Shown here piece by piece: positions 47,340 through 56,426 of a stretch of DNA of 64,000 nt. Below the pieces are notes generated by a model. The model did not search any database. It was not told the origin of the DNA and was given only the letters and a program-made list of their open reading frames with translations. Source of the stretch: Chromatiales bacterium 21-64-14 (GTDB lineage: Bacteria; Pseudomonadota; Gammaproteobacteria; 21-64-14); NCBI GenBank assembly GCA_002255365.1, contig NCBI01000011.1, forward strand, positions 1-64,000, given 5' to 3'. The stretch's first letter is position 1; each line of letters opens with the position of its first letter. The translations under genes were made by a program, and so were the position numbers.

Positions 47340-47543
47340 GTCGCGCGGGGGCATGTATTCGGTGCGCGGGTAATCCGGGCGCGCGGGGAGTTCGATACCG
47401 ACGTTGTCCAGGGCCGCGGCCAATGACGCACCCTCCTTGCCCACGGCATCACCCTGCCCGCGCAGCGTCTCCAGGATCAACCGCGCCTCTTCGGTACTCA
47501 TAACCACCACCACCTTTTCCTTGTCTTCCTGTTCCACGTACAT
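47337..47543 (-). CDS. Small acidic hypothetical protein
   Basis: A 68-residue protein starting MYVEQEDKEKVVVVM, probably one beta strand plus two helices (STEEARLILETLRG and ASLAAALDNVG). Its TAG stop lies inside the terminal inverted repeat of the adjacent MITE, so the natural C-terminus may have been altered by the insertion. Similar in size and layout to the next minus-strand gene. Function unknown. Confidence 0.5.
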   Translation of the reverse strand: MYVEQEDKEKVVVVMSTEEARLILETLRGQGDAVGKEGASLAAALDNVGIELPARPDYPRTEYMPPRD

Positions 47544-47642
47544 GGGACCGTCCCTCCTACCCAATGCCAGCTACCCCCGCGCGCCCACCGGCCGCGCCGG
47601 CCCTAACCAACCTCGCAATGCGCAACGCGGCCCACTGACCGC

Positions 47643-47864
47643 CTACCGATAGGACGGATGCCGCACGCCAGGTGACCATGGATCAGGGGGCTGGCGGAAA
47701 GAATTCTTGGCGTTGTAACGCGCCGCGCGCAAGATGCTGGAAAGATTAAGCGCGGCGGAAGAAACCGCATCGGCGTGTTCACTCAGGGCCCCTGCCAGCG
47801 CATCTCCTTCCGAAATTTCGAACGTCAACCGGATCGTATCCTCGGGTTGCTTTTCAACATTCAT
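47643..47864 (-). CDS. Small acidic hypothetical protein
   Basis: A 73-residue protein beginning MNVEKQPEDTIRLTFEIS, then GDALAGALSEHADAVSSAALNLSSIL, and a basic tail. GGAGG seven bases before this ATG decides the start against a much longer open frame of 181 codons. Built like the neighbouring 68-residue protein, so they may be distant paralogues. Function unknown. Confidence 0.55.
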   Translation of the reverse strand: MNVEKQPEDTIRLTFEISEGDALAGALSEHADAVSSAALNLSSILRAARYNAKNSFRQPPDPWSPGVRHPSYR

Positions 47865-48348
47865 GTCTCGCCTCCATCTGACATGGACATCGGGAACGGC
47901 GGCGCAAACGGAACACCCGGCGGGAACCACCGCCCGAGACGTTGAGTATACACCCCCGCCGCTCTGCCGGAGTCCGTAATCCATCCGTAAGCCAACGATC
48001 ATCCACTGGCCGTGGAAATCCCCTGCCATGGCGCGGAACAGGGCATCAGGGCGTTCCTGCACGATGATGCAGGTCACCGTCAGCCAACCGGGCACGGCAT
48101 TCTTCAGCGCGGCGCCAACCGGCCGGGAACGGTTAGGCAATATATATAGAGCATCGTCCCACGGGTCGAGCGAAAACCGCCTTGACACCCGCCGCTACCC
48201 GGGACGAACATGGGCGAACAGCACTTGTAACTGAACACCAGCACCACTCCGCGCCCTGGGCAGACACCCAAAGGTCTTGCCGCAACACTGAACGTATACG
48301 CACCGTGTTGCGGATCCAATCCTCGATCACATGAAATTCGGAGTAGCC
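47865..48348. other. Intergenic region between small protein and nuclease genes
   Basis: About 480 bases. A minus-strand frame is open to 48188 as an upstream extension of the 73-residue gene, but it has no ribosome site. An AT-rich TATATATA (about 48140-48147) could be part of a minus-strand promoter; TTGACA occurs on the plus strand at 48182-48187 without a good -10. Nothing else is supported. Confidence 0.45.
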
Positions 48349-48786
48349 ATGCCTGCACCAGAACTGCAAATTCGCGTCGACACGCGTGAACGCGGAAAAC
48401 TCATCAAACGTCTCGAGCAGCTAGAAGGCGTAATCCTGACTTTCGTCGAGCTGGAGGTCGGGGACTATATCCTCCCCGGCGGTATCGTGGTCGAACACAA
48501 GTCGGCTACCGATCTCATTCTGAGCGTCGTTGACGAGAGCCTATGGGAAAACGTGAAGAAGCTCGGGGACACATACGACAAGGTCGTCTACATCGTCGAA
48601 GGCGACCCATACACCGCCCGCTTCCATCAAAAAGCCTTGGATATCCATCGCGCAATGGCGCATATGACCATCGCGAAGGATGTCTCAATACTACCCAGCC
48701 CCGACGCCGACAACAGCGCAATGCTTATTTATTTGATGGGGCTAGCAGCATTGGAACGCGCAACTCGGGAACCGCCAGCCTCGTAA
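48349..48786 (+). CDS. Stand-alone ERCC4-type nuclease
   Basis: A 145-residue protein consisting only of an ERCC4/XPF-Mus81 nuclease domain: IRVDTRERGKLIKRL (D11), ELEVGDYILPGG (G38, D39), VVEHKSATDLILSVVD (E49, H50, K51, D55), and YDKVVYIVEGDPY. The usual ERK triad reads EHK here. Eukaryotic and archaeal relatives cut branched DNA together with helicase or HhH domains; short bacterial copies without partners occur in phages and islands. The start is set by GGAG six bases upstream, not the ATG 18 bases earlier. It lies in a patch with MITE copies, so horizontal origin is likely. Confidence 0.82.
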   Translation: MPAPELQIRVDTRERGKLIKRLEQLEGVILTFVELEVGDYILPGGIVVEHKSATDLILSVVDESLWENVKKLGDTYDKVVYIVEGDPYTARFHQKALDIHRAMAHMTIAKDVSILPSPDADNSAMLIYLMGLAALERATREPPAS

Positions 48787-49003
48787 AGCGTCCGGCCAAG
48801 CGGGCCAATAGGGCCAGACTCGATTGATCAGGGCGTGGCACCATTGGGCGTTCACACAGCCGTCCGCACACGTAGGGGCACTCGCAGTTGCGCGTTAACG
48901 CGAGCCCTTTGCATTTCTGCCATCCTGCGGCGGAAGGAAAATCTCCGAAACGCCCATGCCAGGAAACGAGATGCTCACCAGCAGTTACCGTGGAAAAGCC
49001 TGC

Positions 49004-50080
49004 TCAGTGCGCATGACCACCGGATTGATCGCCTTGATATAGATGGCTGCGCTTATAACGCGCATAGCCATACCCCAGCAATACCTTGATGGCGGCGGAA
49101 ACTGGCAACGCAAGCAGCACCCCTACAAAGCCAAACAATGCCCCCCCCGCCATGATGGCGAAGATAACAACCAGCGGATGCAATCCGATGCGCTCTCCCA
49201 CCATACGCGGCGTAAGCACAAACCCTTCCATCATCTGCCCAATAGCGAATACCGCAAGCACCCCCAACCCCAGAACCGGCGTCATCCCCTGCACCAGTGC
49301 AGACAGCAGGGCCAACAGAACACCGCTTATCACCCCAAGGTAGGGCACGAAGCTGAGCACGCCGGCGATCACGCCGACCGCTAACGCGTCTTGCAAACCT
49401 ATGGCCCACAAGCCGACGGCGTACAGCAGACCGAGAGACAGCATGACCAGCAACTGGCCGCGAAAAAATGCGGCGAGGACTTCATCGCATTCATGCGTCA
49501 AGCGGACAATGCCGGCTGCGTACCGCCTTGGCAGGATATCCTGTGCGCGTTCGGTCAAGCCGTGCCAATCACGCAGCAGATAGAAAGTCACCACCGGCAC
49601 CAGCACGATATTGATCAGCCATCCAACTACAGCGCTGCCGGAACTGATCGCATCTCGCGCGACGCTGCTGAGGGTTCCGGTATATTGACTCAACAACTTG
49701 CCGATACTCGTCGCATTGAGCCCCGCAATATTGATGCCAAGATGCTGCTGCAACCACGGCATAGCGCTGAACTGCGCCCATTCCGCGAGCGTCGGCAAAC
49801 GGTCCAGCAACATGGCCATTTCACGCCCGACGAGCGGCATCATCAATAGCAATATCAGCGCCAGCGCCAACACCATCAGCAGAAAGGTCACCAGTACTGC
49901 GCTGCTGCGTCCAAGGCCGATGTGGGCCAGCAGACGTTCCAGTCGATCGGTAAACGGGGCGGCCATGTATGCCAGCAATGCGCTGATGAGAAACGGCGTC
50001 AGGACCGGCCCCAGGAGATAAACAAGCAAGCCAATGACAATGACCCCGGCGAATACCAACAGCCTGTCGGTGGCGTTCAC
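49004..50080 (-). CDS. AI-2E family transporter (PerM/YhhT-like)
   Basis: A 358-residue membrane protein with about eight helices and the long hydrophilic segment after the third, as in the AI-2E/PerM family (PF01594 type). Characteristic stretches: LLGPVLTPFLISALLAYM, VTFYLLRDW, VLSFVPYLGVISGVLLALL and GFVLTPRMVGERIGLHPLVVI. Members have been linked to autoinducer-2 export or Na+/H+ antiport; the substrate cannot be told here. Often next to DnaA-related genes, but here between accessory DNA and rpoS. Codon use and length are normal. Confidence 0.9.
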   Translation of the reverse strand: MNATDRLLVFAGVIVIGLLVYLLGPVLTPFLISALLAYMAAPFTDRLERLLAHIGLGRSSAVLVTFLLMVLALALILLLMMPLVGREMAMLLDRLPTLAEWAQFSAMPWLQQHLGINIAGLNATSIGKLLSQYTGTLSSVARDAISSGSAVVGWLINIVLVPVVTFYLLRDWHGLTERAQDILPRRYAAGIVRLTHECDEVLAAFFRGQLLVMLSLGLLYAVGLWAIGLQDALAVGVIAGVLSFVPYLGVISGVLLALLSALVQGMTPVLGLGVLAVFAIGQMMEGFVLTPRMVGERIGLHPLVVIFAIMAGGALFGFVGVLLALPVSAAIKVLLGYGYARYKRSHLYQGDQSGGHAH

Positions 50081-50830
50081 GTCACGCGATTCCCGAGAAA
50101 ATATCGTGGGGCCTGCAGGTCAAGGACGCGAATACGCTCCTGCTCGCTAGGCATCGAGGTTACACCGGTTGCTCGCAGCAACCCGTTCCAAACAGGCTCG
50201 GGTCAACATGCTACCCCCGCCTGAAACACCACAACGTCCGGAGCGATCTGCACAGGGCCTTGAACCTCAGTAGTATCGGCCAGATGTCGAAGGTGCTCGC
50301 TCATGTCGTGATCGAGCAGGATATGTATAGCAAGACATTTAGGCAAAGTTTCGCCGGTTTCAATTTAGGCGGTCTGTACATGATTTGCAAAACAAATCTT
50401 CCCCCCTTCATTGCCAGCACTCAAGGTTCAGCGTTAGCGGATGCGCGCCGGGTGCACCGCCATTCTCCGAGAGCAGCGACTCGAAGCCACCTTATCCATG
50501 AACATCCAGTTGCCAAAGTTGGGGTCTCCAACGACCGGTGCAAACCAAGCCGACGCAGCCAAGGTGTAAACGGCGCTCCGCGCAGGGCCCGCGCCTTGCC
50601 TGAACACCCGATTTGCGATTTTGAGATAGGTTCTAAGCTGCTGTGAGCGCCACTGGTTTCACTGCCGCGTGAGCCAGCCCACTCTCGCAAAAGACACTAT
50701 AGATCGGGCGCGGTGTGGTCTCTTGTTCTGTGCGCTCTGCGCTGTGGCCACAGAAAACCGCCATCTACGCGGCGGGCATCATCATGGATGCGGGATCCGA
50801 TACCCACTACTGCGGAACTACACCGAAGGT
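50081..50830. other. Accessory intergenic region holding a MITE half copy
   Basis: About 750 bases without a convincing gene. The main feature is the 73-bp repeat listed separately. Open frames on both strands (for example 50260-50646 plus and 50421-50690 minus) lack ribosome sites and recognisable motifs. The region looks like insertion debris downstream of rpoS. Confidence 0.5.
50563..50635 (-). repeat. Half copy (73 bp) of the MITE-like element
   Basis: Read on the minus strand it begins TAGAACCTATCTCAAAATCG and follows the first 73 bases of the element at 47196 with five substitutions (93% identity), then stops abruptly after GTTTACACC. One terminal inverted repeat is kept and the other half is missing, so it is a truncated copy or the end of a larger element. 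Confidence 0.85.
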
Positions 50831-51829
50831 TTAACGCAACAACTCCGGGGATATCCCCGCGCGCTCCAGAATCTGGCGCAGGCGTTGGAGGGCCTCCAGC
50901 TCGATCTGGCGTACGCGCTCGCGCGTCAGGCCGATCTCCCTGCCGACGTGCTCCAGGGTGGTTTTCTCGTAGCCCAACAAACCGAAACGGCGCTTCACCA
51001 CTTCCTGCTGCCGCTCGTCGAGTTCCCGCATCCACAGATCCAGGTTGACCAGCACGTCCTGATCTTCCACCAGTTCGCTCGGGTCCGGATTGTTCTCGTC
51101 AGGGATGGTATCCAGGAGAGAACGCTCCACGTCATCGCTGACCCGGGAATCCACGGACGCGGTGCGTTCGTTGAGCCCAAGCATCCGTTGCACCTCGGCG
51201 GCGGGCCGGTCGAGCAGATCGGCGATCTCCTGGGGCGTTGGCTCCCGGTCCAGGCGTTGGCTCAGGTGGCGTGCGGCGCGCAGGTAGAGATTTATTTCCT
51301 TGACCACATGGATGGGTAGACGGATGGTGCGGGTCTGGTTCATCAATGCCCGCTCGATGCCCTGGCGGATCCACCAGGTGGCATAGGTAGAGAAGCGGAA
51401 CCCGCGCTCCGGGTCGAATTTCTCTACCGCGTGGATCAGCCCGAGGTTGCCCTCTTCGATGAGATCCAGCAGGGGCAAACCGCGGTTCATGTAGCGCTTG
51501 GCGATTTTCACCACTAGGCGCAGGTTGCTCTCGATCATGCGCTGCCGCGCAGGCTCGTCGCCGCGTTGCGCAAGGCGCGAAAAATGCACTTCTTCCGGAG
51601 CGGTGAGCAGGGGCGAGAACCCGATCCTGCTGAGATAAAGCTGAGTGGCGTCGGTCGCCGCGTATGACTCGGGGGCAGGGGCTGGAAGGGAATCGCCGCT
51701 CGCATCTTCCTCGGCGGCGGCGAGAGCATCGGAGGAGGGGTCGTCCGAGGACGCCGCCGGTGCGTCGCCACCAGGCCCGCCGGGGTCTTGTTCGTCCCGC
51801 CAGTCGTCCGATGTACCGTGACGATGCAT
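50831..51829 (-). CDS. rpoS: RNA polymerase sigma factor RpoS
   Basis: A 332-residue stationary-phase/general-stress sigma factor. Region 1.2 ([16 protein letters not shown]), region 2 ([30 protein letters not shown] and [16 protein letters not shown]), region 3 and region 4 ([13 protein letters not shown]...[14 protein letters not shown]) are complete. The N-terminal 60 residues are acidic and low-complexity. The start MHRHGTSDD is chosen over a frame open 24 codons earlier. It follows nlpD directly, as in E. coli, where a major rpoS promoter lies inside nlpD. Confidence 0.97.
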   Translation of the reverse strand: MHRHGTSDDWRDEQDPGGPGGDAPAASSDDPSSDALAAAEEDASGDSLPAPAPESYAATDATQLYLSRIGFSPLLTAPEEVHFSRLAQRGDEPARQRMIESNLRLVVKIAKRYMNRGLPLLDLIEEGNLGLIHAVEKFDPERGFRFSTYATWWIRQGIERALMNQTRTIRLPIHVVKEINLYLRAARHLSQRLDREPTPQEIADLLDRPAAEVQRMLGLNERTASVDSRVSDDVERSLLDTIPDENNPDPSELVEDQDVLVNLDLWMRELDERQQEVVKRRFGLLGYEKTTLEHVGREIGLTRERVRQIELEALQRLRQILERAGISPELLR

Positions 51830-51922
51830 GGCACCTAGCCCCCTGTTCGCGATCCGCGCCGGCGGCGCGATCGCCTCCCCCGTCCTGGGGCGGCGCTCCA
51901 CAAGGCACCCCTCGGGTCGGGA

Positions 51923-52630
51923 TCAACGCCGCGGAAGGTAGCGCAGCGGATCCACCGGCTTGCCATCGCGGCGGATTTCGAAGTACAGCATGGGTGGTTT
52001 GCCACCGACGCTGCCCATCTCCGCGATCGGCTGTCCCGCCTGTACCCGATCCCCTTCCTTGACCAACAACTTACGATTGTAACCGTAAGCACTCAAATAA
52101 CTATTGCCATGTTTGATGATGATAAGCTGCCCGTAGCCGCGAAGTCCACTGCCGCTGTAGACCACCCGCCCAGGCGCCGCAGCGACCACCGGCTGGCCCA
52201 GTTTCCCGGTGATTTCCAGGCCACGGCCCGTAGGATCCTGGGCGGCAAAGGCCTGCACCACCAGTCCAGCAGTAGGCCAGCGCCACGCCAGGGGCCTGGC
52301 GGTGAACACCGGCTCCGGGCCCCGGACTGGCCGTGCCGGGGCCCGCACCACCTCCCGGTGCCGGGGTGCCATCTGGGGGGCGCGCAGCCACAGACGCTGC
52401 CCCGGATGGATCAGGTAGGGCGGCGGAATGCGGTTCCACGCCGCGAGCCAGTGGTAATTCAAACGGTACCGCCACGCGATGGAATACAGGGTCTCCCCGG
52501 TCCGCACCACATGATAGCCCTGCTGGTACTGGGCGTAGGCCCGGCTCCCGTAGTAACCGGGCGGGGCACAGCCCGCCAGCAGTGCCGCGCACAGTGTGGA
52601 AACGGCCACCAGGGAGACCGCGGCCCGCAT
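51923..52630 (-). CDS. nlpD: Lipoprotein NlpD, amidase activator
   Basis: A 235-residue lipoprotein: signal with lipobox LLAGC, a LysM domain (YHVVRTGETLYSIAWRYRL... to HPGQRLWL) and a C-terminal LytM/M23 domain. The metal-binding histidines of active M23 peptidases are replaced (LSAYGYN and MLYFEIR carry Tyr), as in E. coli NlpD, so it is not a peptidase but an activator of the AmiC amidase in cell separation. The ATG overlaps the yqaA stop (TGATG). Confidence 0.95.
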   Translation of the reverse strand: MRAAVSLVAVSTLCAALLAGCAPPGYYGSRAYAQYQQGYHVVRTGETLYSIAWRYRLNYHWLAAWNRIPPPYLIHPGQRLWLRAPQMAPRHREVVRAPARPVRGPEPVFTARPLAWRWPTAGLVVQAFAAQDPTGRGLEITGKLGQPVVAAAPGRVVYSGSGLRGYGQLIIIKHGNSYLSAYGYNRKLLVKEGDRVQAGQPIAEMGSVGGKPPMLYFEIRRDGKPVDPLRYLPRR

Positions 52631-53208
52631 CAGCCACGCAGCATCAGATAGGCGATCAGCCCCGCTCCGATCAGCAGCCAGCCGATTCCTTCGATGGAAT
52701 TGCGCAGCCGTGCCTGCATCCTCGGGCCACCCCATGCCATCAGCCCCGCCACCAGGAAAAAACGCCCGCCGCGGCTCAGGAAGGAAGCGGCCACAAAGGG
52801 CAGCAGGGACATGGTGACGACTCCCGCCGCGATGGTAAAGAGCTTGTAGGGTACGGGTGAGAAACCTGCCAACAGGACCGCCCAGAAGCCCCACTCGCGA
52901 AACCAGGACTGCACCCGGAGAAAGGACTCCCAATACCCAAATCGGTGCAGCCAGGGCGCCACGCCGTCAAAGGCGAGGTGGCCGATGAGATAACCGAACA
53001 ACGCGCCCAGCACTGAAGTCACCGTAGTGATCAGAGCCAACTGACGCCAGCGCCGGGGACGCGCCATGCACATGGGAGCCAACAAGGCGTCCGGGGGCAG
53101 CAGGAAGAACGACGCCTCGGAGAAGCTCACCGCCGCCAGGTACCAAGGGGCATGGCGATGGGCAGCCCATCCAATGGCCCGATCGTAGATCGCCCGGAAC
53201 ACGGCCAT
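52630..53208 (-). CDS. yqaA: YqaA/DedA-like (VTT-domain) membrane protein
   Basis: A 192-residue inner-membrane protein with about five hydrophobic segments. SFSEASFFLLPPDALLAPM and GFSPVPYKLFTIAAGVVTM are typical of the YqaA branch of the SNARE-associated/DedA group, which are thought to move lipids. It overlaps pcm at its start and nlpD at its end by TGATG junctions, so surE-pcm-yqaA-nlpD is one translationally coupled set. Confidence 0.92.
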   Translation of the reverse strand: MAVFRAIYDRAIGWAAHRHAPWYLAAVSFSEASFFLLPPDALLAPMCMARPRRWRQLALITTVTSVLGALFGYLIGHLAFDGVAPWLHRFGYWESFLRVQSWFREWGFWAVLLAGFSPVPYKLFTIAAGVVTMSLLPFVAASFLSRGGRFFLVAGLMAWGGPRMQARLRNSIEGIGWLLIGAGLIAYLMLRG

Positions 53209-53840
53209 CAGTCGAGCCCCCCCCGCACCGGCACGAAGCTCACCGCAGCCAAACTGCGCGACTCGTAGCCGTCGGCGTGGCGCGTGACGATTACCAGCTG
53301 CTGCGCCCCCTGCGGACCCGTGGGAATCACCATGCGGCCGCCTTCGGCGAGCTGCGCCAGCAACACCGGCGGGATCTCCTCAGGTGCCGCCGTTACGAGG
53401 ATCCCGCCGTAGGGCCCGTTTTCCGGCCAGCCGGCGGTACCGTCACCATGCCGGAAGCGGATGTTGCGCAGGCCGAGGCTGCGCAAGCGGCGCCGCGCCT
53501 GCTCCAGCAGGGCGTTGATCCGTTCCACCGTATAGACCTTGGGAACCAGATCGGCCAACACCGCCGTCTGGTAACCGCAACCGGTGCCGACCTCCAGCAC
53601 CTGTTCCGGCACGCCATCGGCGAGCAGGGCTTCGGTCATGCGCGCGACGATGTAGGGCTGGGAGATGGTCTGGCCATAGCCAATGGGCAGTGCGTTATCC
53701 TCGTAGGCGCGACTCGCCAGCGCCTCGTCCACGAACAAGTGGCGCGGCGTACTGGCCAGGGTCTGCAACACCGCCGCGCTGCCGATGCCCTCCTCGCGCA
53801 GGCGCTGCACTAGGCGGTCCCGGGTACGCTGGGAGGTCAT
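53208..53840 (-). CDS. pcm: Protein-L-isoaspartate O-methyltransferase
   Basis: A 210-residue repair enzyme that methylates isoaspartyl residues with SAM so they can revert to normal. [19 protein letters not shown] (substrate motif), [15 protein letters not shown] (SAM loop) and [13 protein letters not shown] are diagnostic. I use [10 protein letters not shown], which aligns with the E. coli N-terminus; a GTG eight codons earlier, three bases after surE, is the alternative. Confidence 0.96.
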   Translation of the reverse strand: MTSQRTRDRLVQRLREEGIGSAAVLQTLASTPRHLFVDEALASRAYEDNALPIGYGQTISQPYIVARMTEALLADGVPEQVLEVGTGCGYQTAVLADLVPKVYTVERINALLEQARRRLRSLGLRNIRFRHGDGTAGWPENGPYGGILVTAAPEEIPPVLLAQLAEGGRMVIPTGPQGAQQLVIVTRHADGYESRSLAAVSFVPVRGGLD

Positions 53841-53867
53841 CCCGATGCCCTTCAGCCGACTCACGGC

Positions 53868-54617
53868 TCAAGGCGCTCCGAGCCAGCTCGCGACCTTCTC
53901 CAGGGCGGCGTAGCGGGTCATGTCCACCTGTAGCGGCGTGATGGACACATAGCCGGCGTTTACCGCGTGGAAGTCTGTTCCCGGCCCGGCGTCCTGCCCC
54001 TCGCCCGGCGGCCCGACCCAATAGATCGCCCGGCCCCGCGGATCCCACGCTTTCACCACCGGCGCCGAGCGGTGACGGTGACCGAGCCGGGTCGCCTGGA
54101 AACCGGCGAGGGCCTCCCAGGGGCGGTCCGGCACGTTCACGTTGAGGATGGTATCCGCCGGCAGCGGGTCCAGGCGCAAGCGGTCGATAAGGTGGAGCAC
54201 CACTCGTGCCGCGGTCTCGTAATAGGTGGGCTGACCCGAGGTCACCAGGGACACGGCGATCGCCGGCAGGCCCAGGAACCGGCCCTCGGTGGCCGCCGCC
54301 ACGGTGCCGGAGTACAGCACATCATCCCCCAGGTTGGCCCCCGAATTGATCCCCGAGATGACCATGTCCGGCTCTTCATCCAGGAGACCGGTGATCGCCA
54401 GATGGACGCAATCGGTCGGGGTCCCCTCTACGGAGATAAACCCGTTGTCGCGGGTCACGGCCCGCAACGGGGAGTCCAGGGTCAGGGAATTGCTGGCGCC
54501 GCTGCGGTCGCGGTCCGGCGCCACCACAGTGATCTGTGCCACCGCGGCCAAGGCCTGGGCCAGGCGCACGATCCCGGGCGCCTGGACACCATCGTCGTTG
54601 CTGATGAGGATTCTCAT
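53868..54617 (-). CDS. surE: 5'/3'-nucleotidase SurE
   Basis: A 249-residue nucleotide phosphatase. [14 protein letters not shown] supplies the two Asp metal ligands, SLTLDSPLR the Ser, and [19 protein letters not shown] the Asn/Gly loop. It acts on nucleoside monophosphates and short polyphosphate in stress survival. First gene of the surE-pcm-yqaA-nlpD set. Confidence 0.97.
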   Translation of the reverse strand: MRILISNDDGVQAPGIVRLAQALAAVAQITVVAPDRDRSGASNSLTLDSPLRAVTRDNGFISVEGTPTDCVHLAITGLLDEEPDMVISGINSGANLGDDVLYSGTVAAATEGRFLGLPAIAVSLVTSGQPTYYETAARVVLHLIDRLRLDPLPADTILNVNVPDRPWEALAGFQATRLGHRHRSAPVVKAWDPRGRAIYWVGPPGEGQDAGPGTDFHAVNAGYVSITPLQVDMTRYAALEKVASWLGAP

Positions 54618-54781
54618 GAACGTTCGTGGCCCGTCTGCTAAGCGGTGGAGAGGATCAACCGCTAACTATACTGGAAACCGCGGGCCCGGCACACGCGCCC
54701 GCCGCGGTCTGGCTGCCGGTGCGGCACCACCTTATACTGGCCCGGTTTGTAACCATCGGCAGGGCGGCCCACGAGCGCAAC

Positions 54782-55324
54782 ATGGCCAAAATACCCCGAA
54801 TCAGCGACCAGGACCGCGCCCTGTTCCGGGGCGCCGTGGGCAAGGCACGACCGCTGGGCGACGATCACGTGGAACCGGGCACCCCACGCCCCGCCCCCTT
54901 GCCCCACCACACCCGCGCGGACGAGATCCGGGTCCTGCAGGACCTGCTGTCTGACGACCACGACCCTGCTGAACTGGAGACCGGCGAGGAACTGCTCTAC
55001 TGCCGGCCGGGCCTGCAACACCGCTTGATGCGCAAGCTGCGCCGGGGCCAGTTCTCAATGGGCGCGGAGCTGGACCTGCACGGGATGACCGTACCCATGG
55101 CCCGCGAGTCCCTGGTGCGTTTCCTAAAGATGTGCCGTGGGCGGAACGTGCGTTGCGTGCGCATCATCCACGGCAAGGGCCACGGCTCCCATGCCCGCGG
55201 TCCGGTCCTCAAACAGAAGGTGAACCACTGGTTGCGCCAGCGCGAAGACGTATTGGCATTCTGCTCGGCACGCCCCGTCGACGGCGGCACGGGGGCGGTC
55301 TACGTGTTGCTGTGCCGCCCCTGA
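54782..55324 (+). CDS. Smr-domain protein (SmrA-like)
   Basis: A 180-residue protein with a C-terminal Smr domain: AELDLHGMTVPMARESL (LDLHG motif) and CVRIIHGKGHGS (HGKG motif), ending VYVLLCRP. The N-terminal 85 residues are charged and flexible. Short bacterial Smr proteins are thought to be endonucleases acting on nucleic acids or stalled translation complexes. The ATG is chosen at MAKIPRISDQ; the frame is open 52 codons earlier, but that part is not protein-like. Divergent from surE. Confidence 0.93.
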   Translation: MAKIPRISDQDRALFRGAVGKARPLGDDHVEPGTPRPAPLPHHTRADEIRVLQDLLSDDHDPAELETGEELLYCRPGLQHRLMRKLRRGQFSMGAELDLHGMTVPMARESLVRFLKMCRGRNVRCVRIIHGKGHGSHARGPVLKQKVNHWLRQREDVLAFCSARPVDGGTGAVYVLLCRP

Positions 55325-55342
55325 CGGCGCGACGGGCGTCGC

Positions 55343-55633
55343 TCAGCCGGGGGCCAGCAACGGGCGTTGGCCGTTGCGCACCGCGCGCGCAATGAAGTCG
55401 GCGCGCCCAGGGACGCGGGCATTGAGTTCGCTGGCGGCCTGGGAACGTTCCCGCGCGGCCGCCGACAGCATCACCTCCAGCTCCCACAGATCCACCTTCG
55501 GACGCTTCAGGTCGGAGGGTTTCGGGTTATCCTTCTCCACATACCAGAACATCTGCGGGTGCCACATCTGGAGCTTGACACGGGGGTGCCCCATCAGCTC
55601 CACGCAGCGGTGGTTGAGTGCACTCTGTTCCAT
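55343..55633 (-). CDS. Hypothetical protein
   Basis: A 96-residue protein beginning MEQSALNHRCVELMGHPRV. It contains a Trp/Tyr/His-rich segment (QMWHPQMFWYVEKDN) and ends in an Arg-rich helix. The start is supported by GAGG six bases upstream; a further 14 in-frame codons upstream are open. No motif recognised. Convergent with the Smr gene. Confidence 0.5.
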   Translation of the reverse strand: MEQSALNHRCVELMGHPRVKLQMWHPQMFWYVEKDNPKPSDLKRPKVDLWELEVMLSAAARERSQAASELNARVPGRADFIARAVRNGQRPLLAPG

Positions 55634-55880
55634 GAAAGCCTCTGACAAATCGACGCCGCAGCGCAGCTGCACCACGTTACACGGATCGAATCGGCGGCTT
55701 GCTTAAGCCGGCCCTCCGGTCCGCGATCCCGCTCCTTTGAAGGCGGACGGACCAGCGTGCGAGTAGTGTAATCGAGTGTATCGACGAAGGCCACACGCGC
55801 TTCTGCGCACGCAGACCGGATTTGGAACATTGAAACCTTATTTCAAACCTCATCGCTATAGGCGCTAACGTACCGATCAC

Positions 55881-56426
55881 TCACGCCTGATTGCGCCGCG
55901 CACGCAGATCAGCAATCACCTCGTCGACGTGGGTTTTGGGCTTAACTTTGCGGTAGATGCGCGCGACCCGCCCCTGGGGGTCGATCAGAAACGTCGCCCG
56001 CTTGGCGTACTTGAGCGGCCCGAGACCGCCCCGCACTCCATAGGCCAGCGCCACCCAGCCGCCCCGGTCGGAGAGAATCGGAAACGGCAACCCATGCTTG
56101 ACAGCGAAGTGTTCGTGGGACTTCACCCGGTCCAGGCTCACGCCCAAAACCTGGGCTCCCGCCTCGGAGAAGGCCACGAACTGATCACGGAATTCACAGG
56201 CCTCCCGGGTGCATGCTGTGGTATCGTCCTTCGGGTAGAAATAGAGCACTACCCAACGCCCGCGTTCCTCGTGCAGGCTGCGCACCCGCCCGTTCTGGTC
56301 CGGGAGCTGGAATTCCGGTGCCAACGCACCCTCCCGCAACGGCTCCAGACCTGCGTCCTTCGCCGCGGCCCCGGCGCCGTCCTGGGTGCCGCCCGGGAGC
56401 GGCGCCGGTTTCCGTCTGCGCATCAT
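55881..56426 (-). CDS. bcp: Thioredoxin-dependent peroxiredoxin (Bcp/PrxQ)
   Basis: A 181-residue thiol peroxidase that reduces hydrogen and organic peroxides. FYPKDDTTACTREACEFRD holds the peroxidatic Cys and a second Cys five residues later, the atypical two-Cys PrxQ pattern. It has an N-terminal extension of about 30 residues (MMRRRKPAPLPGG) over E. coli Bcp, with no signal peptide. It overlaps the truD stop by four bases. Confidence 0.94.
   Translation of the reverse strand: MMRRRKPAPLPGGTQDGAGAAAKDAGLEPLREGALAPEFQLPDQNGRVRSLHEERGRWVVLYFYPKDDTTACTREACEFRDQFVAFSEAGAQVLGVSLDRVKSHEHFAVKHGLPFPILSDRGGWVALAYGVRGGLGPLKYAKRATFLIDPQGRVARIYRKVKPKTHVDEVIADLRARRNQA

Noticed and set aside
50260..50646. 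128-residue plus-strand frame before rpoS
   Set aside because: No ribosome site, no motif, and its end is translated MITE sequence.
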